Of a stretch of DNA of 64,000 nucleotides, positions 1-9,077 are shown piece by piece. Both the position numbers and the translations under genes were made by a program. Under the pieces are notes generated by a model, which was not told the origin of the DNA, did no database searches, and worked only from the letters and a program-made list of their open reading frames with translations. Origin of the DNA: Pseudonocardia autotrophica (lineage in GTDB: Bacteria > Actinomycetota > Actinomycetes > Mycobacteriales > Pseudonocardiaceae); assembly GCF_000717175.1 (NCBI RefSeq), contig NZ_JNYD01000015.1:62001-126000 (forward strand), read 5' to 3'. The stretch's first letter is position 1. Each line of letters starts with the position of its first letter.

Positions 1-1929
1 GTCCCAGACCGCGCCGTCGGCGATCACCGGAACCTCGGGCTGCTCGTCGTTGGTGCCGACCTTGACGATCCGCGGCCGCGGCGGGGTGCTCGCGCCGGCC
101 CGGATCTGCTCGCGGCGGACCTCCTGGCCGTTCTGCACGTACACCCGCATGACGGCCGTCTGCTCGCCGGGAACGCCCGGGTCGACGACCTCGCGCTTGC
201 CCCGCGGCAGCTCCGGGTCCTCGACCTCCTCCACCGGCGGGTCGGTCCGGCGCACCTCGACGACCTCGCCCACGCCGTTGCGCACGAGGTGGATCTGCAT
301 GCCGTCGGTGATCTGGGTGTCGCTGCTCGGCACCGACACGTCGTCCGGGCCGAGCGTGACGCCCTTGTCCGCCAGCAGCCCGGCGATCGTGCCGGCGCTG
401 GTGGTGATCTGCTCGGGCGCGTTGGTGCCGTCGGCCAGGGTGACCGTGCGCTGCACCTCGATGCGGACGTTGAGCCCGCCCATCGGGATCTGCGTGGTCG
501 GCGCGAGCGACATCTGGATCGGCTGGACGTTCACGCCCAGGCCCTTGAGCGCCTCGTCGACGGACGACGCGGTGGTCCAGACGTTGCGGGTCTGCCCGCC
601 CTCGGTGAGCGTGAGCATCCGCGCCCGGTTGACGATCACCTGGTCGCCGTCGGCGATCTCGGTGGTCGGCGCGGGCTCCACGCGGTCCTGGGGGTTCGCG
701 GCGATGCCGGCCGCGGCGAGGACGCCGGAGACGTCGTCGGCGTAGGTGTGCAGGACGCGGTCCTGGCCGTCGACGGTCACCGTGACGGCCTTGTCCGTCG
801 CCAGCGCGGTCGCGCTGCCCGCGGTCAGCGTGAGCAGGGCGGCGAGGGCGACGGCGCGGGCACCGAACCCGGACCGCCGGCCGGTGGGGGCGGGCGGGGT
901 CGCGCGACGGGTCGTGGTCGCGGGCCGGGGGCGGGCGGGCGCGGGGGCAGGCGCGGTGGCCGGCGCGGGGGCGACCGTCAGCGGCTCGGCGGCCGGCGCG
1001 GCCTCGGGCTCCGCAGGCGCCGGCGGGGCGACGACGGCGAAGGCCTCGGTCGCGGGCTCGGTGTCGGGCGCGGGGGGCGCGACGACGGCGACCGCGCGCG
1101 GGTCGAGCCGCCCCGTCTCCTCCGCCGCGGCGAAGCCGCCGGTGTCGAGCCGCCCGGTGTCGTCGAACGCGTCGAACCGGCTGGAGTCCACCCGCCCGGT
1201 GTCCTCGAGTGCCGCGAACCGGCCGGAGTCCACCCGCCCCGTGTCGTCGAGGGCGGTGAAGGCGCCGGAGTCGAGCCGGCCCGTGTCGTCGAGCGCCACG
1301 AACCGGCCGGAATCCACCCGCCCCGTGTCGTGGAGCGCGGTGAAGGCGCCCGGGTCGAGTCGGCCCGTGTCCTGGAGCGAGGCGAACCCGCCGGTGTCGA
1401 TGCGGCCGGTCGCGGTCGGGTCGCCCGCCGGATCGACCCGCGGCATCCCGCCCGTGGGCGCCTCGTCGAACCAGCTGCCGCCCGCCGGGACGGTGTCCAA
1501 CGCGCCGGGACCCACGGGAGCCTCGACCACGGGAGCCACCGGGACTGCGGGGATCGCCGCGAACGGGGCGGTGAAGGGCTCGGCCTCGACGTCCTCGGAC
1601 CGGTCGAGCCAGGCGCCGCCCGCCTGCCCGGACCGCGTCCGCTCGGGCCCCGTCTGCTCGGGCCCCGTCTGCTCGGAACCCGCCTCCTCGGCCTCGGTCC
1701 ACCACGAGCCCGGCACGTACTCCGCGACCGGGTCGCCCGAGTCGGCGTACCCGCGCAGGTCCTCGGCCAGGTCCGGGCCCTCGTCGGCGCCGTCGTCGTA
1801 CTCCAGCCAGGGGCCCGGACGCAGGACCGGCGCGTCGGTCGCGACCGGCCGCTCGGCGTGCTCCAGCGACTCGAGTCCCAGGCGGACCCGGACCGCGCGC
1901 CGGCGCGCGCGCGCAGATACGTCGACCAC
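1..1929 (-). CDS. rpfB: Resuscitation-promoting-factor type cell-wall hydrolase, RpfB-like (3' end outside window)
   Basis: The reading frame runs off the left edge, so the C-terminal catalytic (lysozyme-like) domain expected in RpfB is not visible. From the chosen GTG (1929) about 350 residues of acidic and Pro/Ala-rich, presumably cytoplasmic sequence precede one hydrophobic helix (about residues 354-380, nt 870-790). Three DUF348 modules and a G5 adhesion module follow (for example GEQTAVMRVYVQNGQEVRR). Residues 173-284 form eight tandem 14-residue repeats of the type DTGRLDSGAFTALD. RpfB proteins cleave peptidoglycan outside the membrane and stimulate regrowth. The start is uncertain: a GGAAG lies only 3 nt before this GTG and the frame stays open further upstream. 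A possible MtrA-type site lies at 2058-2074. Confidence 0.85.
   Translation of the reverse strand, partial: MVDVSARARRRAVRVRLGLESLEHAERPVATDAPVLRPGPWLEYDDGADEGPDLAEDLRGYADSGDPVAEYVPGSWWTEAEEAGSEQTGPEQTGPERTRSGQAGGAWLDRSEDVEAEPFTAPFAAIPAVPVAPVVEAPVGPGALDTVPAGGSWFDEAPTGGMPRVDPAGDPTATGRIDTGGFASLQDTGRLDPGAFTALHDTGRVDSGRFVALDDTGRLDSGAFTALDDTGRVDSGRFAALEDTGRVDSSRFDAFDDTGRLDTGGFAAAEETGRLDPRAVAVVAPPAPDTEPATEAFAVVAPPAPAEPEAAPAAEPLTVAPAPATAPAPAPARPRPATTTRRATPPAPTGRRSGFGARAVALAALLTLTAGSATALATDKAVTVTVDGQDRVLHTYADDVSGVLAAAGIAANPQDRVEPAPTTEIADGDQVIVNRARMLTLTEGGQTRNVWTTASSVDEALKGLGVNVQPIQMSLAPTTQIPMGGLNVRIEVQRTVTLADGTNAPEQITTSAGTIAGLLADKGVTLGPDDVSVPSSDTQITDGMQIHLVRNGVGEVVEVRRTDPPVEEVEDPELPRGKREVVDPGVPGEQTAVMRVYVQNGQEVRREQIRAGASTPPRPRIVKVGTNDEQPEVPVIADGAVWD
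1078..1413 (-). repeat. Eight tandem 42-bp coding repeats in the Rpf-like gene
   Basis: Eight consecutive 42-bp units encode 14-residue repeats with consensus D-T-G-R-(L/V)-D-(S/P/T)-G-x-F-x-A-L-(D/E). Only the outer units deviate (ATGRID at the start, ETGRLDPRAV at the end). The units lie before the membrane helix, so they should be cytoplasmic. No known repeat family is recognised. Confidence 0.9.
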
Positions 1930-2057
1930 TGGCTTCCAGACGCTCGTCGGACCGGGCAGGGGTGGCGAGCGACGGTGACCGGGGCTGGCGGCGTGGGGGA
2001 ACGCCCGGTCACTCGTCGCTGCACCGGTGCTGGGGAGCGGACCCCTCCCGGCTGGGC

Positions 2058-2074
2058 GATCACGGAACCGTAAC
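2058..2074 (-). promoter_or_regulatory. Possible MtrA-type direct-repeat site upstream of the rpf-like gene
   Basis: On the minus strand the sequence reads GTTACG, five bases, GTGATC, about 130 nt before the chosen start. Two GTnA(c)-type half sites spaced by five bases match the arrangement described for the actinobacterial response regulator MtrA, which is known to control wall hydrolases including rpf genes. The second half is imperfect, so this is a suggestion by pattern only. Confidence 0.35.
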
Positions 2075-2132
2075 GGGCCGTGCTCGCCCGCCTCGACCCC
2101 GACGCGCGCGGCAGCGCCGAACGGTGCGTCCG

Positions 2133-3014
2133 CTACGCCGAGCGCGGTGCCCGACCGTCGGGCGACGTCACAGTCGCGACGGGCGGCAGGTCGGCGATCC
2201 CGAAGACCCGCTCGGCGTTGCGACCGGTGCTCGCGGCGAGCGCATCCGCCTGCACGCCACGGACTTCGGCGAGGCCACGCACCGTCCACGGCAGACAGTA
2301 GGGCTCGTTGGCGCGGCCGCGGTGCGGGTGCGGGGTCAGGAACGGCGCATCCGTCTCGACGAGGAGGTGGTCGTCGTCGGGGATCGTGGCGGCCTCGCGG
2401 AGGGCCGCGGCGTTGCGGAAGGTCACCGGCCCGGCGAATGACAGAACGTAACCGGCATCGGCGCACTCCCGGGCCATCACGGCGTCGCCGGAGAAGCAGT
2501 GGAAGACCACGGTCTCCGGCGCGCCCTCCTCGCGGAGGATGCGCAGCACGTCGTCGTGCGCGTCCCGGTCGTGGATCATCAGCGGCTTGCCGAGCCGCTT
2601 GGCGAGGTCGATGTGCCGGCGGAAGGAGGCCTGCTGGGCCGCGGGCGGCGAGTAGTCCCAGTAGTAGTCCAGGCCCGTCTCGCCGACGGCCACCACGCGC
2701 GGGTCGGCGGCGAGCCGCTCGATCTCGGCGAACTCCTCGTCCGTGACGGCGGCGGTGCGGGTCGGGTGCAGCGCGACGGCCGCCACGACCCGCTCGTCCC
2801 AGTGCGCGGCCCGCACGGCCCACCGGGCGGCGGCGAGGTCGTCGGCCACCGTGACCGCGCGGGTGACGCCGACGGCGGCGGCGCGGTCCATCGCGGCGGC
2901 GACGTCCTCGGCGGTCTCGCAGCCGCAGGCGTCGAGGTGGGTGTGGGCGTCGACGGTCGGCGCGCCCAGCGGCTCCGGCTGGTCGGGTCGCTCGCGGCGT
3001 CCGTGCTGAGTCAC
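2133..3014 (-). CDS. tatD: TatD-family metal-dependent hydrolase (DNase)
   Basis: The 293-residue product has the TatD metal-binding set: the N-terminal VDAHTHLD motif, the central VGETGLDYYWDYS stretch, the MIHDRDAHDD and VFHCFSG histidine motifs and the C-terminal LLVETDAPFLTP. TatD proteins are cytoplasmic 3'-5' exonucleases or deoxyribonucleases of the amidohydrolase fold. The start is GTG at 3014. The gene lies directly downstream of metG on the same strand, the usual actinobacterial order metG-tatD-rpf. A 40-bp palindrome separates it from metG. Confidence 0.95.
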   Translation of the reverse strand: MTQHGRRERPDQPEPLGAPTVDAHTHLDACGCETAEDVAAAMDRAAAVGVTRAVTVADDLAAARWAVRAAHWDERVVAAVALHPTRTAAVTDEEFAEIERLAADPRVVAVGETGLDYYWDYSPPAAQQASFRRHIDLAKRLGKPLMIHDRDAHDDVLRILREEGAPETVVFHCFSGDAVMARECADAGYVLSFAGPVTFRNAAALREAATIPDDDHLLVETDAPFLTPHPHRGRANEPYCLPWTVRGLAEVRGVQADALAASTGRNAERVFGIADLPPVATVTSPDGRAPRSA

Positions 3015-3038
3015 CGTTCTCCCAGGTCGGCGGGGGTC

Positions 3039-3078
3039 GTGCGCGCCGAGTGCCGCTCTAGGGGCACTCGGCGCTCAC
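3039..3078. repeat. 40-bp palindromic intergenic repeat, copy 1
   Basis: Outer ends GTG...CAC enclose the arms GCGCCGAGTGCC and GGCACTCGGCGC around a short centre containing CTCTAG. It sits between metG and tatD. It belongs to a five-copy family in this window and could act as a bidirectional terminator or RNA-processing hairpin. Confidence 0.85.
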
Positions 3079-3081
3079 GGG

Positions 3082-4872
3082 TCACTTCTGGATCGGCGCC
3101 CACTCCGGGCCGGTCTCCCCGAGCTCGGGGGCGAGCTTGGCGAACAGCGGGGTCGGCTTGGCCAGCGGGCGGCCGACCTCGATGGGCCGGGACTCCCACG
3201 TCGCCTGCTGCTCGGTGTAGTCCCCGGTGAGGACGGAGTAGTCCGGGCCGTCGCCGAGGTCCTCGACCTGCCGGATCTCCGGCTGGGCCGCCCACACGCC
3301 CTCGCCGCCCAGCGCCTCGTGCACCTTCTGCGCGGCGTGCGGCAGGAACGGGGTGAGCAGCGTGTTCGCGTCGGACACCACCTGCAGGGCGGTGTGCAGG
3401 ATCGTGTCCCGGCGGTCCGGGTCGTCCTTGCGCTTCCACGGCTCCTGGTCGGAGATGTACTTGTTCGCCGCGCCGACGACCCGCATGGCCTCCGTGACCG
3501 CCTGCTTGAAGCGGTTGCGCCGCAACAGGTCCCCGACGGTGTCGAACCCGGCCCGGGAGGTGGCGAGCAGCGCCGCGTCGGCCTCGGTCGGCGCCGTGGG
3601 CTTCGGGATCGCGCCCACGTTCTTGTGCGCCATCGAGACCGAGCGGTTGACGAGGTTGCCCCACTCGTTGGCCAGCTCGAAGTTGATCCGGCGGACGAAC
3701 TCCTCCCAGGTGAAGTCCGTGTCCTGGTTCTCCGGCCCGGCGACGGCGATGAAGTACCGCAGCGCGTCCGGCCCGAACTCCCGCAGGAAGTCCCCGACGT
3801 AGATCACGGTGCCGCGGGAGGTCGAGAACTTCGACCCGCTCATCGTGAGGTACTCCGACGACACGATCTCACTGGGCAGGTTCAGCGTGCCGAACGCGCC
3901 GGGCTCGCCGCCGTGGTCGCCCTCGCCGTTCTGCCCCAGCAGGATCGCCGGCCACATCACCGAGTGGAAGGTGATGTTGTCCTTGCCCATGAAGTAGTAG
4001 CCCTGGGCGGCCGGGTCGGTCCACCACTGCTTCCACGCGTCCGGGTCGGAGCCGCGCCGGGCCCACTCGATGGACGCCGAGAGGTAGCCGATGACGGCGT
4101 CGAACCAGACGTAGATCTTCTTGAGCGGGTTGTCCGACCAGCCGTCGAGCGGCACCGGGACGCCCCAGTCGAGGTCGCGGGTGATCGCCCGCGGCTTGAG
4201 GTCCTCGATGAGGTTGGCGCTGAACTTGAGCACGTTCGGCCGCCAGTCCGTGCGCGTGGACAGCCAGCGGCCCAGCGACTCCGCGAAGGCGGGCAGGTCG
4301 AGGAAGAAGTGCTCGGTCTCGACGAACTTGGGCGTCTCGCCGTTGATCCGCGACCGCGGGTCGATCAGGTCGGCGGGGTCGAGCTGATTGCCGCAGTTGT
4401 CGCACTGGTCGCCGCGCGCGCCGTCGTACCCGCAGATCGGGCAGGTGCCCTCGACGTAGCGGTCCGGCAGCGTGCGCCCCGTCGACGGGCTGATCGCGCC
4501 CATCTGCGTCTTCGGGACGATGTACCCGTTCTTGTACAGCGACAGGAACATCTGCTGCGTGACGTCGTAGTGGTTCGACGTCGTGGTCCGGGTGAACAGG
4601 TCGTACGACAGCCCGAGGCCCTGCAGGTCCTCGGTGATGACCTTGTTGTACTTGTCGGCGAGCTGCCGCGGGGTCAGCCCCTCCGCGTCGGCCTGCACCT
4701 GGATCGGGGTGCCGTGCTCGTCCGTGCCGCTGACCATGAGCACCCGGTCGCCCGTCATCCGCCGGAAGCGCGAGAAGACGTCGGAGGGCACACCGAAGCC
4801 GGAGACGTGGCCGATGTGCCGCGGACCGTTGGCGTACGGCCACGCCACGGCGGTCAGCACGGAGGAGCTCAT
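3082..4872 (-). CDS. metG: Methionyl-tRNA synthetase
   Basis: The 596-residue enzyme charges initiator and elongator tRNA-Met. The class I signature HIGH is at residues 19-22 (GPRHIGH). The KMSKS loop is present as KFSTS within [13 protein letters not shown] zinc knuckle with CPIC and CDNC pairs lies in the connective domain, and the C-terminal anticodon-binding helical domain is complete. ATG at 4872 begins [16 protein letters not shown], the expected N-terminus. The frame stays open upstream to about 6.2 kb, but that extension is antisense to other genes and is rejected. Confidence 0.97.
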   Translation of the reverse strand: MSSSVLTAVAWPYANGPRHIGHVSGFGVPSDVFSRFRRMTGDRVLMVSGTDEHGTPIQVQADAEGLTPRQLADKYNKVITEDLQGLGLSYDLFTRTTTSNHYDVTQQMFLSLYKNGYIVPKTQMGAISPSTGRTLPDRYVEGTCPICGYDGARGDQCDNCGNQLDPADLIDPRSRINGETPKFVETEHFFLDLPAFAESLGRWLSTRTDWRPNVLKFSANLIEDLKPRAITRDLDWGVPVPLDGWSDNPLKKIYVWFDAVIGYLSASIEWARRGSDPDAWKQWWTDPAAQGYYFMGKDNITFHSVMWPAILLGQNGEGDHGGEPGAFGTLNLPSEIVSSEYLTMSGSKFSTSRGTVIYVGDFLREFGPDALRYFIAVAGPENQDTDFTWEEFVRRINFELANEWGNLVNRSVSMAHKNVGAIPKPTAPTEADAALLATSRAGFDTVGDLLRRNRFKQAVTEAMRVVGAANKYISDQEPWKRKDDPDRRDTILHTALQVVSDANTLLTPFLPHAAQKVHEALGGEGVWAAQPEIRQVEDLGDGPDYSVLTGDYTEQQATWESRPIEVGRPLAKPTPLFAKLAPELGETGPEWAPIQK

Positions 4873-4968
4873 GTGACCAGCGTATGCCCGGCGGTGAACC
4901 GGCTTTCCGCCGCCCACGGGAGGGTGTTCCGCGGCCCGCCCGCGCGGCCCGCCGCTACGGTGTCCGGC

Positions 4969-5559
4969 ATGGAGGCCGGGAGCGCCGACGGGTCCGGGGC
5001 CGACCACCGCGCCGCGTTCCGGGACGCGGCCCTGCAGCTGTGGGCCGACGCGGGGTGGGCCGCCGTGACCGTCCCCGCGGTGTGCGCCGCCACCGGGCTC
5101 ACCGAGGCGGACTTCGCCGCCGCATACGACTCCCCCGAGGACCTGCTGGGCGAGGTCTTCGACGAGGGCACCGAGGAGCGCACCGCCCTGGTGCTGCGCG
5201 CGATGGAGGCGGCCCCGCGGAACCGGATCGCGCAGATCCGAGCCGGGCTCGACGCCCTGGCCGGCTTCTTCGAGCGCGACCCGCGCCAGGTCGTCGCGCT
5301 GGCCGAGGCGATCGGCTGCCCACCGCTGCGCCGGCGCCGGCGGGCCACGACCCAGGGCTTCGCCGCGCTGATCGGCGCCGAGACCAGCAGGCTGCCGAAC
5401 CCGCCCGACCCGCGCGAGGTCCGGGCCGCGGCGCAGTTCTGCATCGCCGGCTTCCACGAGCTGTTGTTCGCCTGGTTCGACCCGGACAGCCCGGTCGATC
5501 GCGACCTGGTGGTCGACCACGCCGCCCGGCTCTTCGAGGCCTGCCTGTCCGTCCGGTGA
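4969..5559 (+). CDS. TetR-type transcriptional regulator
   Basis: The 196-residue protein has an N-terminal helix-turn-helix of TetR type ([21 protein letters not shown], quoted here to its recognition helix) and a helical ligand-binding-like remainder. It is divergent from metG and begins about 100 nt from the metG start. The ligand and targets are not evident. The last codons and stop lie in the first copy of a 31-bp tandem duplication, so the same CLSVR-stop sequence occurs again just downstream. Confidence 0.8.
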   Translation: MEAGSADGSGADHRAAFRDAALQLWADAGWAAVTVPAVCAATGLTEADFAAAYDSPEDLLGEVFDEGTEERTALVLRAMEAAPRNRIAQIRAGLDALAGFFERDPRQVVALAEAIGCPPLRRRRRATTQGFAALIGAETSRLPNPPDPREVRAAAQFCIAGFHELLFAWFDPDSPVDRDLVVDHAARLFEACLSVR

Positions 5560-5604
5560 CGACCGGGGCCGGCGCCTGTCCGTCCGGTGACGACCGGGGC
5601 CGGC
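5543..5604 (+). repeat. 31-bp tandem duplication over the TetR gene stop codon
   Basis: Two adjacent copies of a 31-bp unit beginning GCCTGTCCGTCCGGTGACGA, period 31 (5543 and 5574). The first copy contains the end of the TetR gene including its TGA. The second is untranslated. Confidence 0.9.
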
Positions 5605-5709
5605 GGCGCGAACGCCCGCTCGACGGGGCCGCCCGCACGGCCCGGCGGTGGCTCGACCATCCTTGCCCGGACCGGGGTCGGGACCACAGCGACGGGCGGG
5701 TGAGGCCGG

Positions 5710-6153
5710 GTGTTCGAGCAGACGGGGTCCCCTCCGGGCCCCCCGGGCCCGCGGGACGGGACGATGCCCGGCACGGCGTGGGGCATCCGCGTCCCCGGCG
5801 AGGCGTGGACGGTGGGCCTCGTCCGCGGCGCGCTGCGGGTCTGGCTCGGCACGGTCGGCTGGGCGGACGGGCACACCGACGACATCGTCACGGCCACCGT
5901 CGAGGCACTGATCCACGCGCTGCAGCACGCCCACCCCACCCGGATCGAGGGCGGCCCGCTCTGGCTCGAGGCCGGCGTCGTCGCGAGCCCGGGGTCCCGG
6001 CACGTCGAGATCGCGCTGCGGCCCGGGGGCGCGACCTCCGCGGACGAGCTCCCCGCACCCGTCCGCGACCTGACCGCCGCCGTCGACGTGCACCCCACCG
6101 ACGGCCCGGCCTGGGACAGCCACGTCCTCCTGCGCAGCCACCCCAACCCGTGA
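5710..6153 (+). CDS. Small RsbW-like (HATPase fold) protein
   Basis: The 147-residue product resembles the anti-sigma-factor kinase fold of the RsbW/HATPase_c_2 group, most clearly around [20 protein letters not shown]. In active members the N-box has the pattern E-A-x-x-N-A. Here the metal-binding Asn position reads His (EALIHAL), so ATP binding is doubtful. The GTG start at 5710 is chosen, with ATG at 5764 as alternative. The stop codon lies inside palindrome copy 2. Assignment is by fold-like pattern only. Confidence 0.55.
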   Translation: MFEQTGSPPGPPGPRDGTMPGTAWGIRVPGEAWTVGLVRGALRVWLGTVGWADGHTDDIVTATVEALIHALQHAHPTRIEGGPLWLEAGVVASPGSRHVEIALRPGGATSADELPAPVRDLTAAVDVHPTDGPAWDSHVLLRSHPNP

Positions 6154-6189
6154 GTGCGAACTGCCCCTAGAGGGGCAGTCCGCGCTCAC
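6150..6189. repeat. 40-bp palindromic intergenic repeat, copy 2
   Basis: GTGAGTGCGAACTGCC and GGGCAGTCCGCGCTCAC arms around CCTAGAG. It contains the stop codon of the gene ending at 6153 and lies between convergent genes, so it could terminate both. Confidence 0.85.
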
Positions 6190-6217
6190 GACCCCCGATG
6201 ACCTGCGGAGACGCGCC

Positions 6218-7132
6218 TCAGCCGGCGAACCGCTTGGCCGGGTCGGGCGGCGCGGCCCCGGCGCCGACCAGCGCGTCCGACCAGGCGCACAGCTGCTTGG
6301 TCAGGGTGTCGAGCTCGCCCCCGATCGCCTCGACCACGGACTGCTGCATCCGGTCCGTGCGCCGCTCCAGCTCCGCGCGGTACGACAGCCCCGCCTCGGT
6401 CAGCCGGTCCCCGGCGAGGAGGCCGCGGGCGCGAAGCCGGTCCGCCGCCGCGTCGATCTGCGCGTCGGACCAGCCCCGGGTGACGGTGTAGCTGCGGAAG
6501 GCGTACCCGCACCACAGCTCGGTCAGCAGGTTCATCCCGACCGGGTCGAGGCCCTCGACCGCGCAGACCGCCAGGTGCGAGTCGCCGCGGTGCTCGCGCA
6601 GCAGGTGGCAGGCGTGGACCAGGCCGGCGAGCGGATCGCCCGGCCAGTGGTCGGCGGTGAGCCCCGTGAACAGCGGCCGGGCGGTGCGGTCGGCCGCGTC
6701 GATCCCGCGGCGCAGCAGCGTGACGGCGCGGGCGGCGTCGTCGTCGATGTCGCCGAGCACCCGGCGCAGGGTCCGGCCCGGCGCCTCGATCCGGACCCGG
6801 ACGACATCCTCGCGGCGCAGCGCGACCCGCCCGGCCTCGTACTGCGGCGTGATCAGCTCGGGTGTGAACACCCCCAGCGCGACGACGGCCAGCGGGGCCG
6901 GCGGCGTGCCCAGCGCCGCTGCGCGCTGCCAGACGTAGGCGGCGAAGTAGTCGTCGAGCCCGAGTTCGGCGTACGCCTCCGCGGCCTCGGGCGACCAGAT
7001 CGACAGGCACGCCAGCGGCTCGATCGCGTCGCGCAGCGCGCGGGCCGGGCTCGGGCTCGTGGCGGCGGGCGGGAGGGGCCGCGGCTCCGGCGGGGCCGCG
7101 AAGAACAGGTCGCGCATGGTCGGGTAGTCCAC
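6218..7132 (-). CDS. SCO6745-like conserved actinobacterial protein
   Basis: The 304-residue protein resembles the actinobacterial SCO6745 family. It has two similar helical halves with MarR-like character, a [14 protein letters not shown] stretch mid-protein, and a C-terminal segment ending in [20 protein letters not shown] typical of a winged helix followed by a long helix. No enzymatic motif is visible and function is unknown. ATG 7132 is used; an internal ATG at codon 6 is also plausible. It is convergent with the gene ending at 6153. Confidence 0.65.
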   Translation of the reverse strand: MDYPTMRDLFFAAPPEPRPLPPAATSPSPARALRDAIEPLACLSIWSPEAAEAYAELGLDDYFAAYVWQRAAALGTPPAPLAVVALGVFTPELITPQYEAGRVALRREDVVRVRIEAPGRTLRRVLGDIDDDAARAVTLLRRGIDAADRTARPLFTGLTADHWPGDPLAGLVHACHLLREHRGDSHLAVCAVEGLDPVGMNLLTELWCGYAFRSYTVTRGWSDAQIDAAADRLRARGLLAGDRLTEAGLSYRAELERRTDRMQQSVVEAIGGELDTLTKQLCAWSDALVGAGAAPPDPAKRFAG

Positions 7133-7245
7133 GACGGCTCCGATCCGACGACGGTGGGACGACCGCCGAGTATCGCCCCGTTCGTCCGGTTCGAGCAGTA
7201 CGCAGAGGTGCGTACGTGGGACGGAACCGCAGATCAGCGGGGCTC

Positions 7246-7285
7246 GTGAGTGCGAACTGCCGCTCTAGGGGCAGTCGGCACTCAC
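7246..7285. repeat. 40-bp palindromic intergenic repeat, copy 3
   Basis: GTGAGTGCGAACTGCC arm, CTCTAG centre and GGGCAGTCGGCACTCAC arm. It lies between the divergent 6218-7132 gene and khtT, so here it cannot be a simple 3' terminator of either. Confidence 0.85.
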
Positions 7286-7353
7286 GGGTCGGCCGGCGCC
7301 CGCGATCGATCCTCCGCGGCCGGACGTCACGATCGTCCGGTTACGGTGGGGAG

Positions 7354-7836
7354 GTGAACGTGGAGGTCACTCCCCTGCCCGGGATCGGCGTGCGCAAGGA
7401 CTTCGCCCTGCGCAACGGCCGGCGCGTCGGTGTCGTCACCCATCGCGACGGCCAGATCGAGCTGATCCTGTCCAAGTCCGACGACCCGGACGCCTGCCTG
7501 GCCGAGCTGCCGCTGACCGCCGAGGAGGCCTCGGCGCTGGCCAACCTGCTCGGCGCGCCGCAGCTCGTGGCGCAGCTCAACGAGGAGCACAAGGATCTCC
7601 CCGGGATCCACACCCGGCAGATCCCGGTGGTCGACAACAGCCCGTACGACGGCCGGACGCTGGGCGACACCGCCCTGCGGACCCGGACGAGCGTCTCGGT
7701 GGTCGCGGTGATGCGAGCCGGCCAGGCGCACCCGTCGCCCACGCCCGACTTCACCCTGACCGCCGGGGACCTGCTGGTCACCGTCGGCACGTCCGAGGGG
7801 CTCGACAACGCCGTCAAGATCCTCAAGAACGGATAG
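7354..7836 (+). CDS. khtT: KhtT-type regulatory subunit of a K+/H+ antiporter
   Basis: The 160-residue cytoplasmic subunit has an N-terminal KhtT-like domain (PGIGVRKDFALRNGRRVGVV) and a C-terminal TrkA_C (RCK_C) ligand-binding domain ending AGDLLVTVGTSEGLDNAVKI. RCK_C domains bind nucleotides and gate K+ efflux. The GTG at 7354 follows a GGTGGGGAG ribosome-binding site. Its stop is 3 nt before khtU, so the two are one operon. Confidence 0.9.
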   Translation: MNVEVTPLPGIGVRKDFALRNGRRVGVVTHRDGQIELILSKSDDPDACLAELPLTAEEASALANLLGAPQLVAQLNEEHKDLPGIHTRQIPVVDNSPYDGRTLGDTALRTRTSVSVVAVMRAGQAHPSPTPDFTLTAGDLLVTVGTSEGLDNAVKILKNG

Positions 7837-7839
7837 CCC

Positions 7840-9033
7840 GTGGACCACACCGCGCTCGAACTGATCGAGCTCGGCGCCGTCTTCTTCGGGCTCGGCCTGC
7901 TCGGCCGGCTGGCGGGCCGGATCGGCCTCTCCCCCATCCCGCTCTACCTCGTCGGCGGGCTCTGCTTCGGCACCGGCGGGATCTTCCCGCTCGGCGACAT
8001 CGGCGAGTTCACGTCGCTGGCCAGCGAGGTCGGCGTCGTCCTGCTGCTGTTGCTGCTGGGCCTGGAGTACTCCGCCGCCGAGCTGATGACCGGGCTCAAA
8101 CGCTCGTGGACCGGCGGGGTGCTCGACATCGTGCTCAACGCCGCGCCCGGCGTGGCGGTGGCGCTGATCCTCGGCTGGGGCCCGGTCGGGGCGATGGTGA
8201 TGGGCGGCGTCACGTACATCTCGTCATCCGGGATCGTCGCGAAGGTGCTGTCCGACCTGGGGCGGCTCGGTAACCGGGAGACGCCGGTCGTGCTGTCCAT
8301 CCTCGTGTTCGAGGACCTGGTCATGGCGGTCTACCTGCCGATCCTCACCGCCCTGCTGATCGGCGTGACGTTCATCGGCGGGCTCGAGGCCGTCGGGATC
8401 TCGCTCGCGGTGATCGCCGTCGTGCTGCTGGTGGCGCTGCGCTGGGGCCGGTACGTCTCCGCGGTCGTCGACAGCCCGGACCGCGAGGTCTTCCTGCTCA
8501 AGGTGCTCGGCGCGGCGCTGCTCGTGGCCGGGCTCGCCTCGGCGCTGCAGGTCTCGGCGGCGGTCGGCGCGTTCCTGCTCGGCATCGCGATCTCCGGGTC
8601 CACCGCGCACAACGCCACCCGGCTGCTGGAGCCGCTGCGGGACCTGTTCGCCGCGGTGTTCTTCGTGGTCTTCGGGCTGAACACCGACCCGCGGGCGATC
8701 CCGCCGGTGCTCGGCTGGGCCGTGGTGCTCGCCGTGGCCACGTCGCTGACCAAGATCGCGACGGGCTGGTGGGCGGCCCGGCGGCAGGGCATCGGGAAGC
8801 TCGGCCGGGCCCGCGCGGGCGCCGCGCTGATCGCCCGCGGGGAGTTCTCGATCGTGATCGCGGGGCTCGCGGTGTCCTACGCCGCGGTGCCCGAGCAGCT
8901 GGCCGCGCTCGCCACGGCGTACGTGCTGATCATGGCCATCCTCGGCCCGATCGCGGCGAAGTTCGTGGAGCCCGTCGCCCGCTCCCTGCAGCGCCGCGCG
9001 GCCCCCGCACCCGCACCCAGCGCCGGCAACTGA
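7840..9033 (+). CDS. khtU: CPA2-family K+/H+ antiporter, KhtU-type
   Basis: The 397-residue integral membrane protein has about 12 helices with the Na+/H+-exchanger pattern, including the charged core region GAALIARGEFSIVIAGLAVS late in the protein and GVVLLLLLLGLEYSAAEL early. It lacks a soluble RCK domain, which khtT supplies in trans. The pair should expel K+ in exchange for H+ under alkaline or osmotic stress. GTG 7840; stop just before palindrome copy 4. Confidence 0.92.
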   Translation: MDHTALELIELGAVFFGLGLLGRLAGRIGLSPIPLYLVGGLCFGTGGIFPLGDIGEFTSLASEVGVVLLLLLLGLEYSAAELMTGLKRSWTGGVLDIVLNAAPGVAVALILGWGPVGAMVMGGVTYISSSGIVAKVLSDLGRLGNRETPVVLSILVFEDLVMAVYLPILTALLIGVTFIGGLEAVGISLAVIAVVLLVALRWGRYVSAVVDSPDREVFLLKVLGAALLVAGLASALQVSAAVGAFLLGIAISGSTAHNATRLLEPLRDLFAAVFFVVFGLNTDPRAIPPVLGWAVVLAVATSLTKIATGWWAARRQGIGKLGRARAGAALIARGEFSIVIAGLAVSYAAVPEQLAALATAYVLIMAILGPIAAKFVEPVARSLQRRAAPAPAPSAGN

Positions 9034-9037
9034 CCCC

Positions 9038-9077
9038 GTGCGTGGCAACTGCCCTTGGAGCGGCAGTTGCCACTCAC
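9038..9077. repeat. 40-bp palindromic intergenic repeat, copy 4
   Basis: GTGCGTGGCAACTGCC and GGCAGTTGCCACTCAC arms around a CTTGGAGC centre. It lies between convergent khtU and rsmI and contains the rsmI stop codon. Confidence 0.85.

Noticed and set aside
289..2073. Long plus-strand frames opposite the Rpf-type gene
   Set aside because: Arg/Gly-rich shadow translation of the GC-rich antisense strand; the minus strand gives clear DUF348 and G5 domains.
1930..2132. A c-di-AMP (ydaO-type) riboswitch before the Rpf-type gene
   Set aside because: Such riboswitches precede some actinobacterial rpf genes, but the conserved GC-poor core motifs were not found here.
3319..4968. Long plus-strand frame leading into the TetR gene
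   Set aside because: Antisense to metG. The conserved TetR sequence begins only at the ATG at 4969.
4873..6189. Upstream extension of the metG frame to 6189
   Set aside because: The extension is antisense to the TetR and RsbW-like genes and shows no protein-like sequence; metG starts normally at 4872.
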